A DNA stretch of 64,000 nucleotides from JACKJK01 sp046159835 (GTDB taxonomy: Bacteria > Pseudomonadota > Alphaproteobacteria > Rhizobiales > Tepidamorphaceae). The position numbers were made by a program, and so were the translations under genes. Each line of letters begins with the position of its first letter. The stretch's first letter is position 1. The stretch is taken from positions 1 to 64,000 of the forward strand of contig NZ_JBJXCY010000002.1 of the NCBI RefSeq assembly GCF_046159835.1. The letters run 5' to 3'. The notes under the pieces are model-generated. The model was not told the origin of the DNA. It searched no databases and saw only the letters and a program-made list of their open reading frames with translations. Shown here one piece after another: positions 27,016 to 35,007 of this stretch.

Positions 27016-28284
27016 ATGCCGAACGATCCCAAGTCACCCAACATCTACGGGTTGAACCGCCGCCAGCTTCTTGCTGGCATGTCCGCCATTCCGATCCTGG
27101 CCACGATGGGCGGTCCGCTCCGTGCGCAGGACTTCCCCACCGCCGAGGTCAACAAGACCGGCCTCGCCGTCACCGACGACAAGGTGACCGTGGGCATCCT
27201 CCACTCCATCACCGGCACCATGGCGATTTCCGAGACCGGCTCGGTGGAAGCCGAAAAGCTCGCCATCAAGCAGATCAACGAATCCGGTGGCGTGCTCGGC
27301 CGTCAGATCGACTTCATCCAGGAAGACGGTGCATCCGACTGGCCGACCTTCGCCGAGAAGGCCAAGAAGCTCCTAGTGCAGGACAAGGTCGCGTCCGTCA
27401 TGGGTTGCTGGACGTCTGCCTCGCGCAAGGCGGTACTGCCGGTCTTCGAGCAGTACAACGGCATGCTCTTCTACCCGACCTTCTACGAAGGCCTCGAGGA
27501 GAGCCCGAACGTCATCTACACCGGCCAGGAAGCAACGCAGCAGATCATCGCCGGCCTCGACTGGGTGGCGAAGGAAAAGGGCGCCAAGAGCTTCTACCTG
27601 CTCGGCTCCGACTACATCTGGCCGCGCACGTCCAACAAGATCGCGCGCAAGCACATCGAGGACAAGCTTGGCCTGGAAGTGAAGGGCGAGGAGTACTACC
27701 CCCTCGGCCACACCCAGTTCAACTCGGTCATCAACAAGATCAAGCTCCGCAAGCCGGACGTGATCTACGCCATCGTCGTGGGTGGTTCGAACGTTGCCTT
27801 CTACAAGCAGCTCAAGGCTGCCGGCATCGACATGACCAAGGAAAGCCCGACGCTTCTCACCATCTCCGTGACCGAGGACGAGATCCTGGGCATCGGCGGC
27901 GAGAACATCGAAGGCGCCTATGCCTGCATGAAGTACTTCCAGTCTCTCGAGAACGAGAACAACAAGGAATTCGTGTCCGCGTTCAAGGAGATGTGGGGTG
28001 ACGACAGCGTCATCGGCGACGTGACGCAGGCCGCCTATCTGGGTCCGTGGCTGTGGAAGCTCGCGGTCGAAAAGGCTGGCAGCTTCGACATCGACCCGCT
28101 GAAGATGGCCCTGCCGGGCATCGAGTTCGACAAGGCGCCGGAAGGCTACGTCCGGATCCACGAGAACCACCACTTGTGGTCGAAGACCCGCGTTGGCCGC
28201 GCCAAGGCGGATGGCCAGTACGAGGTCGTCTTCGAGACCGCGGACCTGGTCGAACCCGATCCGTTCCCGGAAGGCTACCAATAA
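27016..28284 (+). CDS. fmdD: Substrate-binding protein of an amide/urea-type ABC transporter
   Basis: 422 residues from ATG 27016. A twin-arginine-like signal (NRRQLLAGMSAIPILATMGG, about 13-32) exports it to the periplasm. The mature part is a type I periplasmic binding fold of the UrtA/AmiC/FmdD group: VTVGILHSITGTMAISE, IKQINESGGVLGRQIDFIQE, CWTSASRKAVLPVFEQYNG, FYPTFYEGLEESPNVIYTG. UrtA members bind urea and FmdD binds short amides; the formamidase gene downstream favours amides. A strong terminator hairpin after the stop should let this gene be made in excess over the permeases. Confidence 0.9.
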   Translation: MPNDPKSPNIYGLNRRQLLAGMSAIPILATMGGPLRAQDFPTAEVNKTGLAVTDDKVTVGILHSITGTMAISETGSVEAEKLAIKQINESGGVLGRQIDFIQEDGASDWPTFAEKAKKLLVQDKVASVMGCWTSASRKAVLPVFEQYNGMLFYPTFYEGLEESPNVIYTGQEATQQIIAGLDWVAKEKGAKSFYLLGSDYIWPRTSNKIARKHIEDKLGLEVKGEEYYPLGHTQFNSVINKIKLRKPDVIYAIVVGGSNVAFYKQLKAAGIDMTKESPTLLTISVTEDEILGIGGENIEGAYACMKYFQSLENENNKEFVSAFKEMWGDDSVIGDVTQAAYLGPWLWKLAVEKAGSFDIDPLKMALPGIEFDKAPEGYVRIHENHHLWSKTRVGRAKADGQYEVVFETADLVEPDPFPEGYQ

Positions 28285-28295
28285 GCCTTTCTGAC

Positions 28296-28339
28296 GCCTG
28301 CCCCCGGCAGCTCTCCGACAACCGGGGGCAGGCATTTTT
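28296..28339 (+). terminator. Intrinsic terminator/attenuator between binding protein and permease genes
   Basis: GCCTGCCCCCGG (28296-28307) and CCGGGGGCAGGC (28322-28333) form a perfect 12-bp stem with a 14-base loop, followed by ATTTTT. It sits inside the operon, 12 bases after the binding-protein stop, so it probably causes partial termination and higher levels of the first gene. Confidence 0.85.
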
Positions 28340-28403
28340 CCCGCATGAAACACCGTGGCGCCGGGGGGCGTGAACCGCCGCCCATGCGTGGAGCGAGGCA
28401 GAG

Positions 28404-29330
28404 ATGATCGGCGACTACACCTACTATGAATTCTCATCCATCCTGGCGATGCAGGGCTTCGCGGGACTGATCCTGTTTTCGGTCTTCGTGCTGATGGCCC
28501 TCGGTCTCGCGATCATCTTCGGCCAGATGGGCGTCATCAACATGGCCCACGGCGAGTTCATGATCCTGGGCGCCTACGTCACCTATTTCACCTCCCAGTT
28601 CTTCGCAGCCTTCCTGCCCGACCTGTTCGGTGCCTACTTCTTCATTGCGATCGTCCTCGCGTTCATCGTGTCGGGGTCGCTCGGCATGCTAGTCGAATGG
28701 GGGATAATCCGGCATCTCTACAAGCGACCGCTGGACACGCTGCTCGCCACCTGGGGCCTGAGCCTCATCCTCCAGCAGTTCTACCGCTCCGTCTTCGGCG
28801 CGCGTGAAGTCGGCGTCACCCTGCCCGACTATCTCCTCGGCTCCATCTCCCTGACCGACATCATCGAGGTCCCCATCAACGGCCTCGTCGTGATGGGCCT
28901 GACCACCATCATCACAGTGGCGGTTTACGTCCTGATGTTCCGCTCGAGCTGGGGCAAGAAGGTTCGCGCCGTCATCCAGAACCGCATCATGGCGGGCGCC
29001 GTCGGCATCAACACAAAGATGGTCGACCGCATGACCTTTGGCCTTGGCTGCGGCATCGCCGGCATCGCCGGGTCGGCCTTCACGATGATCGGCTCCACCG
29101 GCCCGACCGCCGGCCAGCTCTACATCGTCGACACGTTTCTCGTCGTCGTCTTCGGCGGTGCGGCCAGCCTGCTCGGCACCATCGCATCCGCCTTCACCAT
29201 CTCCCAGGCGCAATCGACCATGGAATTCTTCATGAGCGGCTCCATGGCCAAGGTGCTCACGCTGCTGACCGTGGTCGGCATCCTGATGCTGCGTCCGCAG
29301 GGCCTCTTCGCCCTCAAGATCCGCCGCTGA
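28404..29330 (+). CDS. fmdE: Branched-chain-type ABC permease (UrtB/FmdE-like)
   Basis: 308 residues with about eight membrane helices. LAIIFGQMGVINMAHGEFMI is the hallmark of LivH/UrtB permeases, followed by RPLDTLLATWGLSLILQQFY and the conserved loop around GKKVRAVIQNRIMAGAVGIN that contacts the ATPase. UrtB-type features (LLGSISLTDIIEVPINGLVV) favour amide/urea over amino acid transport. It lies 119 bases after the binding-protein gene, past the internal terminator, and 13 bases before the second permease gene. Confidence 0.9.
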   Translation: MIGDYTYYEFSSILAMQGFAGLILFSVFVLMALGLAIIFGQMGVINMAHGEFMILGAYVTYFTSQFFAAFLPDLFGAYFFIAIVLAFIVSGSLGMLVEWGIIRHLYKRPLDTLLATWGLSLILQQFYRSVFGAREVGVTLPDYLLGSISLTDIIEVPINGLVVMGLTTIITVAVYVLMFRSSWGKKVRAVIQNRIMAGAVGINTKMVDRMTFGLGCGIAGIAGSAFTMIGSTGPTAGQLYIVDTFLVVVFGGAASLLGTIASAFTISQAQSTMEFFMSGSMAKVLTLLTVVGILMLRPQGLFALKIRR

Positions 29331-29343
29331 GGAGCATACGGAC

Positions 29344-30480
29344 ATGACCTTCCAGAACCCGTTCTTCACGCGCCGCGAATGGATCGCATTCGCACTCCTC
29401 ACGGTCCTCATCGTGGTGGTCTTCCCGCTCGCGCTCGACGCCTTCCGTCTGAACCTGATCGGCAAGTACCTCACCTACGCCTTCGTCGCGCTCGGCCTGG
29501 TGCTGTGCTGGGGCTACGGCGGCATCCTCAGCCTCGGCCAGGGGGTCTTCTTCGGCCTCGGCGGCTACTGCATGGCCATGTTCCTGAAACTTGAATCCTC
29601 AAGCCCGGAGAACACGGCCATCCAGTCCACCCCCGGTATCCCGGACTTCATGGACTGGAACCAGATCACCGAGCTGCCCTTCTGGTGGGAACCCTTCAAC
29701 TCGCTTGGCTTCACGATCCTCGCGGTCATCGCGGTCCCGGTCTTCTTCGCCTTCATCATCGCCTTTGCGATGTTCACCCGGCGCGTGGGCGGAGTGTATT
29801 TCGCCATCATCACCCAGGCGATCGCCGCCATCCTGACGATCCTCATCATCGGTCAGCAGGGCTATACCGGCGGCGTCAACGGCATCACCGACCTGCGCAC
29901 GCTGCTAGGCTGGGACATCCGCACCGACGAGGCCAAGACGATCCTCTACTTTGTCAACGCGGCCCTTCTGCTCGGCTGCCTGCTGCTCGCCCAGCTGGTG
30001 AAGATCACCAAGTTCGGCCGACTGATGATCGCCATCCGCGACAAGGAGGACCGGGTCCGCTTCTCCGGCTACAACGTCTCCGGCTTCAAGATCTTCATCT
30101 TCTGCTTTGCAGCGGCCCTCTCGGCTGTCGGTGGGGCGATGTTCACGCTGCAGGTCGGCTTCATGTCGCCCTCCTTCGTCGGCATCGTGCCTTCCATCGA
30201 AATGGTGATCTTCGCAGCCGTCGGCGGCCGCCTGTCACTCTTCGGGGCGATCTACGGGGCGCTGATCGTCAACTACGCGAAGACCGTCTTCTCCGAGACC
30301 TTCCCGGAACTGTGGCTGTTTGCCATGGGCGGACTGTTCATCGCCGTCGTGATGCTCTTCCCCAACGGCATTGCCGGTCTCTTCCGCACCCACGTCGAAC
30401 CCTTCTTCACCCGCATGTTCTCCGGCCTCGACCGGCGCCAGGCGGGAACGGGTGCGGCTGACGCTTCGCCCGCCGAATAG
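29344..30480 (+). CDS. fmdF: Branched-chain-type ABC permease (UrtC/FmdF-like)
   Basis: 378 residues, about ten hydrophobic segments. YLTYAFVALGLVLCWGYGGI, LSLGQGVFFGLGGYCMAMFL and VGGVYFAIITQAIAAILTIL are LivM/UrtC blocks; LMIAIRDKEDRVRFSGYNV is the ATPase-coupling loop. The long insert between the third and fourth helices (SPENTAIQSTPGIPDFMDWN) is typical of UrtC and absent from LivM. It pairs with the preceding permease to form the channel and lies 12 bases before the first ATPase gene. Confidence 0.9.
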   Translation: MTFQNPFFTRREWIAFALLTVLIVVVFPLALDAFRLNLIGKYLTYAFVALGLVLCWGYGGILSLGQGVFFGLGGYCMAMFLKLESSSPENTAIQSTPGIPDFMDWNQITELPFWWEPFNSLGFTILAVIAVPVFFAFIIAFAMFTRRVGGVYFAIITQAIAAILTILIIGQQGYTGGVNGITDLRTLLGWDIRTDEAKTILYFVNAALLLGCLLLAQLVKITKFGRLMIAIRDKEDRVRFSGYNVSGFKIFIFCFAAALSAVGGAMFTLQVGFMSPSFVGIVPSIEMVIFAAVGGRLSLFGAIYGALIVNYAKTVFSETFPELWLFAMGGLFIAVVMLFPNGIAGLFRTHVEPFFTRMFSGLDRRQAGTGAADASPAE

Positions 30481-30492
30481 GAGGCTGCAACC

Positions 30493-31263
30493 ATGTCACC
30501 CATCGCCAACCAGTCGCCCCCCAGCCATAAGGATTTCATCCTCTCGGTTGAGGCGCTCACGGTCTCCTTCGACGGCTTCAAGGCGGTCAACGACCTGTCC
30601 ATCTACGTCGACGAGAACGAGATCCGCGTCATTATCGGCCCCAACGGGGCAGGCAAGACAACGGTCCTCGACCTGATCTGCGGTCGCACCAAGGCGACCT
30701 CCGGATCGATCAAGTTCCGCGACAAGGAACTGACGCACCTCAAGGAACACCAGATCGTCCACACGGGCGTCGGCCGCAAGTTCCAGAATCCGTCGATCTA
30801 CGAGGAACTGACAGTCTTCGAGAACCTCGAACTGTCGTTTCCGCGCGGCAAGTCGGTGTTCGGCGCCCTCACCTTCCGCCGTGACGGCGAGGTGCGCGAC
30901 CGCGTCGAGGAAATTGCCGACATGGTCTTCCTGAAGGATCACCTCAACACCGAGGCCGCGATCCTCTCCCACGGCCAGAAGCAGTGGCTGGAGATCGGCA
31001 TGCTGCTGATCCAGAGCCCGGAACTCCTGATGCTGGACGAGCCGGTTGCCGGCATGAGCGTGGCGGAGCGGCTGAAGACCGCCGAATTGCTCAACACCAT
31101 CATCCACAACCAGTCGGTGATCGTCATCGAGCACGACATGAAGTTCGTCGAGGACATCGCCCACCGCGTCACCGTCATGCACCAGGGAAAGGTGCTGGTC
31201 GAAGGGTCGATGGACCGCGTCAAGAACGACCCCAAGGTCGTTGAAGTCTATCTCGGTCACTAG
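30493..31263 (+). CDS. urtD: ABC transporter ATPase (UrtD-like)
   Basis: 256 residues. Walker A GPNGAGKTT, signature LSHGQKQWLEIGMLL (the SHGQ variant typical of UrtD), Walker B LLMLDEPVAGMSVAE and the switch His in VIVIEHDMKFVEDIA. One of two cytoplasmic ATPases of the amide importer. Ends 9 bases before the partner ATPase gene. Confidence 0.92.
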   Translation: MSPIANQSPPSHKDFILSVEALTVSFDGFKAVNDLSIYVDENEIRVIIGPNGAGKTTVLDLICGRTKATSGSIKFRDKELTHLKEHQIVHTGVGRKFQNPSIYEELTVFENLELSFPRGKSVFGALTFRRDGEVRDRVEEIADMVFLKDHLNTEAAILSHGQKQWLEIGMLLIQSPELLMLDEPVAGMSVAERLKTAELLNTIIHNQSVIVIEHDMKFVEDIAHRVTVMHQGKVLVEGSMDRVKNDPKVVEVYLGH

Positions 31264-31272
31264 GGGGCGAAC

Positions 31273-31962
31273 ATGCTTGCGATTGACAATCTCCACGTCG
31301 CCTACGGCGAGAGCGAAGTGATCCACGGCCTCGATTTCGAGGTCAAACCCAACGAGATCGTGGCCATCATGGGCCGCAACGGCATGGGCAAGACGACGCT
31401 CATGAAGTCGATGATGGGCATCGTCCCCACCAAGTCGGGTCATATCCGCGTCGACGATACCGACGTGACCGCCATGGAAAGCTACCAGCGCGTCGCCAAT
31501 GGCATGGCCTACGTGCCGCAGGGCCGAATGATCTTCTCCACCATGACCGTGAAGGAGAACATCGAGACGGGCCTGACGGTGACCGGCGAAAGCAAGGTGC
31601 CCGACGACATATACGAGCTGTTCCCCGTGCTTCTGGAAATGAAGGACCGGCGCGGCGGCAACCTGTCAGGCGGTCAGCAGCAGCAGCTGGCCATCGCCCG
31701 CGCGCTCGCCTCCAAGCCCAAGGTTCTCCTGCTCGACGAGCCCACTGAAGGCATCCAGCCCTCCATCATCAAGGAAATGGCGCGCACCCTGTGCCGCATC
31801 CGCGACGAGAAGGGCCTCTCAATCGTGTGTTCGGAGCAGGTGCTGAGCTTCGCGCTCGACATGGCCGACCGCGTGCTGGTGATCGAGAAGGGCGAGATCG
31901 TCCACGAGAGCCCGCGCGACGGGATCGACGAAAAGAAGGTTGCCGGCTTCCTGTCCGTGTGA
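31273..31962 (+). CDS. urtE: ABC transporter ATPase (UrtE-like)
   Basis: 229 residues. Walker A GRNGMGKTT, signature LSGGQQQQLAIARAL, Walker B VLLLDEPTEGIQPSI. The start (LAIDNLHVAYGESEVIHGLD) and TEGIQPS match UrtE. Second ATPase of the importer; the formamidase gene follows after 68 bases. Symbols urtD and urtE follow the closest family names; substrate is more likely a short amide here. Confidence 0.92.
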   Translation: MLAIDNLHVAYGESEVIHGLDFEVKPNEIVAIMGRNGMGKTTLMKSMMGIVPTKSGHIRVDDTDVTAMESYQRVANGMAYVPQGRMIFSTMTVKENIETGLTVTGESKVPDDIYELFPVLLEMKDRRGGNLSGGQQQQLAIARALASKPKVLLLDEPTEGIQPSIIKEMARTLCRIRDEKGLSIVCSEQVLSFALDMADRVLVIEKGEIVHESPRDGIDEKKVAGFLSV

Positions 31963-32030
31963 CCGGGCGCGGCACTGACGGACAAGGCAATCCCACCAAA
32001 CTTGAAGACCCTTAGAAAAGGAGCACGGAC

Positions 32031-33260
32031 ATGGCTGACACAATCATTTCGGTCGATCTCAGCGAGTCGCCGCACACCAACGAGAACATCCACAACCGCT
32101 GGCACCCGGACATTCCCATCGCCGTTTGGGTCGAGCCGGGCGACGACTTCAAGGTCGAGACCTATGACTGGACCGGCGGCCAGATCAAGAACGACGACGA
32201 CGCAGCCGACGTACGCGACGTGGAACTGGAGCAGGTCCACTACCTGTCCGGCCCCATCGGCGTGAAGGGTGCCGAGCCGGGCGACTTGCTCGTCGTCGAC
32301 ATCCTAGACATCGGTGCCAAGGAAGAGATGCTCTGGGGCTTCAACGGCTTCTTTTCCAAGCAGAACGGCGGCGGCTTCCTGACCGAGCACTTCCCCGAGG
32401 CCCAGAAGTCGATCTGGGACATCGACGGCATGTTCACCAAGTCGCGCCACGTGCCCGGCGTGAAGTATGCCGGCCTCATCCACCCCGGCCTGATCGGGTG
32501 CCTGCCCGACCGCAAGATGCTGGACACCTGGAACGAGCGTGAAAAGAAGCTCTTCGACACCGACCCGGACCGCACGCCGCCGCTGGCAGCCCTGCCCAAC
32601 ACGCAGTCGGCCCACATGGGCAAGATGACGGGCGATGCCCGGGACAAGGCGGCAGCCGAAGGTGCACGCACGGTTCCCCCGCGCGAACACGGCGGCAACT
32701 GCGACATCAAGGACCTGTCGCGTGGCTCGAAGATCTACTTCCCGGTCTATGTCGAGGGTGCGGGCCTTTCCATGGGCGACCTGCACTTCAGCCAGGGCGA
32801 TGGCGAAATCACCTTCTGCGGCGCCATCGAGATGGCCGGCTGGCTGCACTTGCGCGTCAGCCTGCTGAAGGGCGGCATGGAAAAGTACGGGATCAAGAAT
32901 CCGATCTTCCGTCCCTCCCCGATCACGCCGAAATACGACGATTACCTCATCTTCGAGGGCATCTCGGTCGACGAATCCGGCGAGCAGCACTACCTCGACG
33001 TCCACATCGCCTACCGCCAGGCCTGCCTCAACGCCATCGAGTACCTGAAGAAGTTCGGCTATTCCGGCGCACAAGCCTACGCGATCCTCGGCACCGCGCC
33101 TTGCCAGGGGCACATCTCCGGCGTCGTCGACATTCCAAACGCCTGCGCGACGCTCTGGCTGCCGACCGACGTCTTCGAGTTCGACGTCATGCCCGGCAAC
33201 GACGGTCCGACCAAGTATCTCGACGGGTCGGTCGACGTGCCGCTGGCACCCGATCTTTGA
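32031..33260 (+). CDS. fmdA: Formamidase (FmdA/AmdA family)
   Basis: 409 residues, the usual length of FmdA. Family blocks: HNRWHPDIPIAVWVEPGDDF near the N-terminus, GAEPGDLLVVDILDIG, GNCDIKDLSRGSKIYFPVYV, GLSMGDLHFSQGDGEITFCG and the C-terminal GVVDIPNACATLWLPTDVFE. It is a cytoplasmic metal-dependent amidohydrolase that releases ammonia from formamide or other short amides. Following an amide-type ABC transporter and preceding fmdB, as in the fmd operon of Methylophilus methylotrophus, supports the call. Preceded by a clear AAAAGGAG site. Confidence 0.95.
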   Translation: MADTIISVDLSESPHTNENIHNRWHPDIPIAVWVEPGDDFKVETYDWTGGQIKNDDDAADVRDVELEQVHYLSGPIGVKGAEPGDLLVVDILDIGAKEEMLWGFNGFFSKQNGGGFLTEHFPEAQKSIWDIDGMFTKSRHVPGVKYAGLIHPGLIGCLPDRKMLDTWNEREKKLFDTDPDRTPPLAALPNTQSAHMGKMTGDARDKAAAEGARTVPPREHGGNCDIKDLSRGSKIYFPVYVEGAGLSMGDLHFSQGDGEITFCGAIEMAGWLHLRVSLLKGGMEKYGIKNPIFRPSPITPKYDDYLIFEGISVDESGEQHYLDVHIAYRQACLNAIEYLKKFGYSGAQAYAILGTAPCQGHISGVVDIPNACATLWLPTDVFEFDVMPGNDGPTKYLDGSVDVPLAPDL

Positions 33261-33296
33261 TCCGCTGACGCCTGAGACACAGCAAGGAACAACGCG

Positions 33297-33629
33297 ATGC
33301 CCTACTACGACTATGAATGCGGAACCTGCGGCCCCTTCACCGAGATCCGGCCGATGGCCCAGTCCGATGAAACCTGCGACTGTCCCGATTGTGGCGGGGC
33401 ATCGCCGCGAGCCATCCTGCGGGCGCCCAACTTCGCCCTGATGGACGGCGCGGTCCGCACCGCCCATGCCACCAACGAGAAGTCGCAGCACGCGCCCTCC
33501 TCGTCCAAGGCGACCGGTCACGGCTCGGGCTGCTCATGCTGTTCGGGAACGAAGAAGTCCAAGGCCGTCTACCGCCCGGACGGATCGAAGACATTTCCCT
33601 CAAACCGCCCCTGGCAGATCAACCACTAG
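33297..33629 (+). CDS. fmdB: FmdB family zinc-ribbon protein
   Basis: 110 residues. The N-terminal MPYYDYECGTCG with a second CPDCGG pair is the FmdB zinc ribbon (residues 1-41). A second Cys-rich stretch, GSGCSCCSG, lies near residues 76-84 in a flexible tail. FmdB is proposed to be a regulatory protein of the formamide operon, but its function is unproven. It follows fmdA by 36 bases and the operon ends here at a hairpin. Confidence 0.9.
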   Translation: MPYYDYECGTCGPFTEIRPMAQSDETCDCPDCGGASPRAILRAPNFALMDGAVRTAHATNEKSQHAPSSSKATGHGSGCSCCSGTKKSKAVYRPDGSKTFPSNRPWQINH

Positions 33630-33646
33630 CCCAGAGCCGGCCGAGC

Positions 33647-33684
33647 AAAAAAATGGCGCCGGAGAGGTCAGCCCTCCGGCGCCA
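33647..33684. terminator. Bidirectional terminator between fmdB and the convergent small gene
   Basis: TGGCGCCGGAG (33654-33664) and CTCCGGCGCCA (33674-33684) make a perfect 11-bp stem with a 9-base loop. A run of seven A precedes it (33647-33653), giving a T-run for transcripts coming from the minus-strand gene at 33721-33948. For the plus strand the tail is only moderately T-rich. Confidence 0.8.
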
Positions 33685-33720
33685 GTTCTGTCTTCAATGC
33701 AATGAACTACGACGAGTGAT

Positions 33721-33948
33721 TCACGACTTGTCGCGGGCGCCCTTGTTCAGGTCTTCTTCCGCCCGGTAATCCTTGTCGAGCTTCTTGAAGCTCTCCACGA
33801 CGCCGTCCGTCTCGACCTTGGCCTCGGCCTGCTCCTGCCGCTGGTTGCGAACATTGTACTGGTCGTCGCCCTGCAGCTTGTTGCGGCCCATCTTGTCGGA
33901 CGCCAGATCGATCTCGCGAACCTTGCTTGCGCTTGCCTTGTCGGTCAT
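33721..33948 (-). CDS. Small hydrophilic protein under EcfG control
   Basis: 75 residues from ATG 33948 with GAGAGGATC as ribosome binding site. The protein is almost entirely charged and polar (MTDKASASKVREIDLASDKM, then a Gln/Glu-rich middle and a Lys/Asp-rich end), with no signal peptide or membrane segment, and is probably disordered or simple coiled coil. I do not recognise a family. A perfect GGAAC-N16-CGTT promoter lies 99 bases upstream, so it likely belongs to the general stress regulon. A T-run hairpin ends its transcript. Confidence 0.8.
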   Translation of the reverse strand: MTDKASASKVREIDLASDKMGRNKLQGDDQYNVRNQRQEQAEAKVETDGVVESFKKLDKDYRAEEDLNKGARDKS

Positions 33949-34046
33949 CGGCTGATCCTCTCTGCGTGCTGAAAATGTGTGTCTGGAGCGGGTGTCCAGT
34001 GAACGGGCGCAATGCGGTGCGCCAACGTTCACGGTGCTTTCTGACC

Positions 34047-34071
34047 AACGCAAGCAGCCGGTCACGGTTCC
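34047..34071 (-). promoter_or_regulatory. EcfG (general stress sigma) promoter, minus strand
   Basis: On the minus strand GGAAC (34067-34071), 16 bases, CGTT (34047-34050): a perfect match to the alphaproteobacterial EcfG consensus. It points at the small gene starting at 33948, giving a leader of about 90 bases. It lies back to back with the plus-strand copy at 34076. Confidence 0.85.
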
Positions 34072-34075
34072 ATGG

Positions 34076-34100
34076 GGAACGCGTCCGCCGACCTCGCGTT
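34076..34100 (+). promoter_or_regulatory. EcfG (general stress sigma) promoter, plus strand
   Basis: GGAAC (34076-34080), 16 bases, CGTT (34097-34100): a second perfect consensus, four bases from the first and divergent from it. It points at the ExoD-like gene. If used, the transcript starts near 34107, after the ATG at 34072, which therefore cannot be the start of that gene. Confidence 0.82.
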
Positions 34101-34179
34101 GATCTGTCTGGCAGGCGAAATTCCGCCTGCCGCCAACGTCGACCCGGAGACTGTCCTGATCCCCACAACGCCATATCGC

Positions 34180-34818
34180 GTGTCAGCCGCGCGGCGCGCG
34201 GAACCGCACGCGCGCGAGAGTCAGCCCCCTGCTGCACCACGCGAGGGCGAGGAAATCTACGACACGCTCGGAACCCTCGAGAGCCTGGGCGGCGACGGCG
34301 ACGTCAGCCTCGCTGACATATTCGATGCGCTCGGGCACTCGACTTTAGCGCCCTTGCTTCTGGTCCCTGCCCTCATCGTCGTGACGCCGCTCAGCGGCAT
34401 TCCCGGCCTGTCCAGCATGATCGGCATCATCATCGCTTTGGTGTCTGTGCAGATGCTGTTCGGGCGCAATCACCTCTGGCTGCCGAACTTGCTGCTCAGG
34501 AAGGATGTCGATGCGGCCCGGATGCAGCGCTGGGTGAAGCGGCTGCACACACCGGCGCGCTGGATCGACGCCGTCACGCGCAAACGCCTGACATGGCTAC
34601 TCGTCCCGCCTTTCGTTTCCGTCGTCCACCTGCTGTGCCTGGCATGCGGTTTGGCCATGCCGATGATGGAGTTCGTACCGTTTTCATCCTCTATACTGGG
34701 CTTCGTGGTCTTGCTCGTCGCAGTCGGATTGATCGCAAGAGACGGACTTTGGGTCTTCGGATCGCTTGCAGTCTTGGGCGGCGGCGTATTCGCGCTTGCG
34801 CGCGTGTTCTTCACCTAG
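34180..34818 (+). CDS. exoD: ExoD family membrane protein
   Basis: 212 residues from GTG 34180, chosen because the frame's earlier ATG (34072) lies inside the stress promoter and the family match begins only at ESLGGDGDVSLADIFDALG. Four or five hydrophobic segments and the blocks PLLLVPALIVVTPLSGIPGL, QMLFGRNHLWLP and WVKRLHTPARWIDAVTRKRL identify ExoD. ExoD was named from a Sinorhizobium mutant defective in exopolysaccharide and alkaline growth; its mechanism is unknown. A start upstream at 34072 would add 36 low-complexity residues. Confidence 0.8.
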   Translation: MSAARRAEPHARESQPPAAPREGEEIYDTLGTLESLGGDGDVSLADIFDALGHSTLAPLLLVPALIVVTPLSGIPGLSSMIGIIIALVSVQMLFGRNHLWLPNLLLRKDVDAARMQRWVKRLHTPARWIDAVTRKRLTWLLVPPFVSVVHLLCLACGLAMPMMEFVPFSSSILGFVVLLVAVGLIARDGLWVFGSLAVLGGGVFALARVFFT

Positions 34819-35007
34819 GTGCGAGCGCGCGTCCGACTGCGTACCGTTCGCCGGCATCTTTCCGCCACCTTGCGTGTGATTTGTTATTGTGGCCGCCGCG
34901 AAAGTTTTCCAGAACAGGGCAGACGCCAGCACCAAATCGGCGGCCAGCTAAGCGATACTGTTCCCGCCGTGTCGTTAGCCGCGGATCAACCCGGAGACGG
35001 CAAGACG

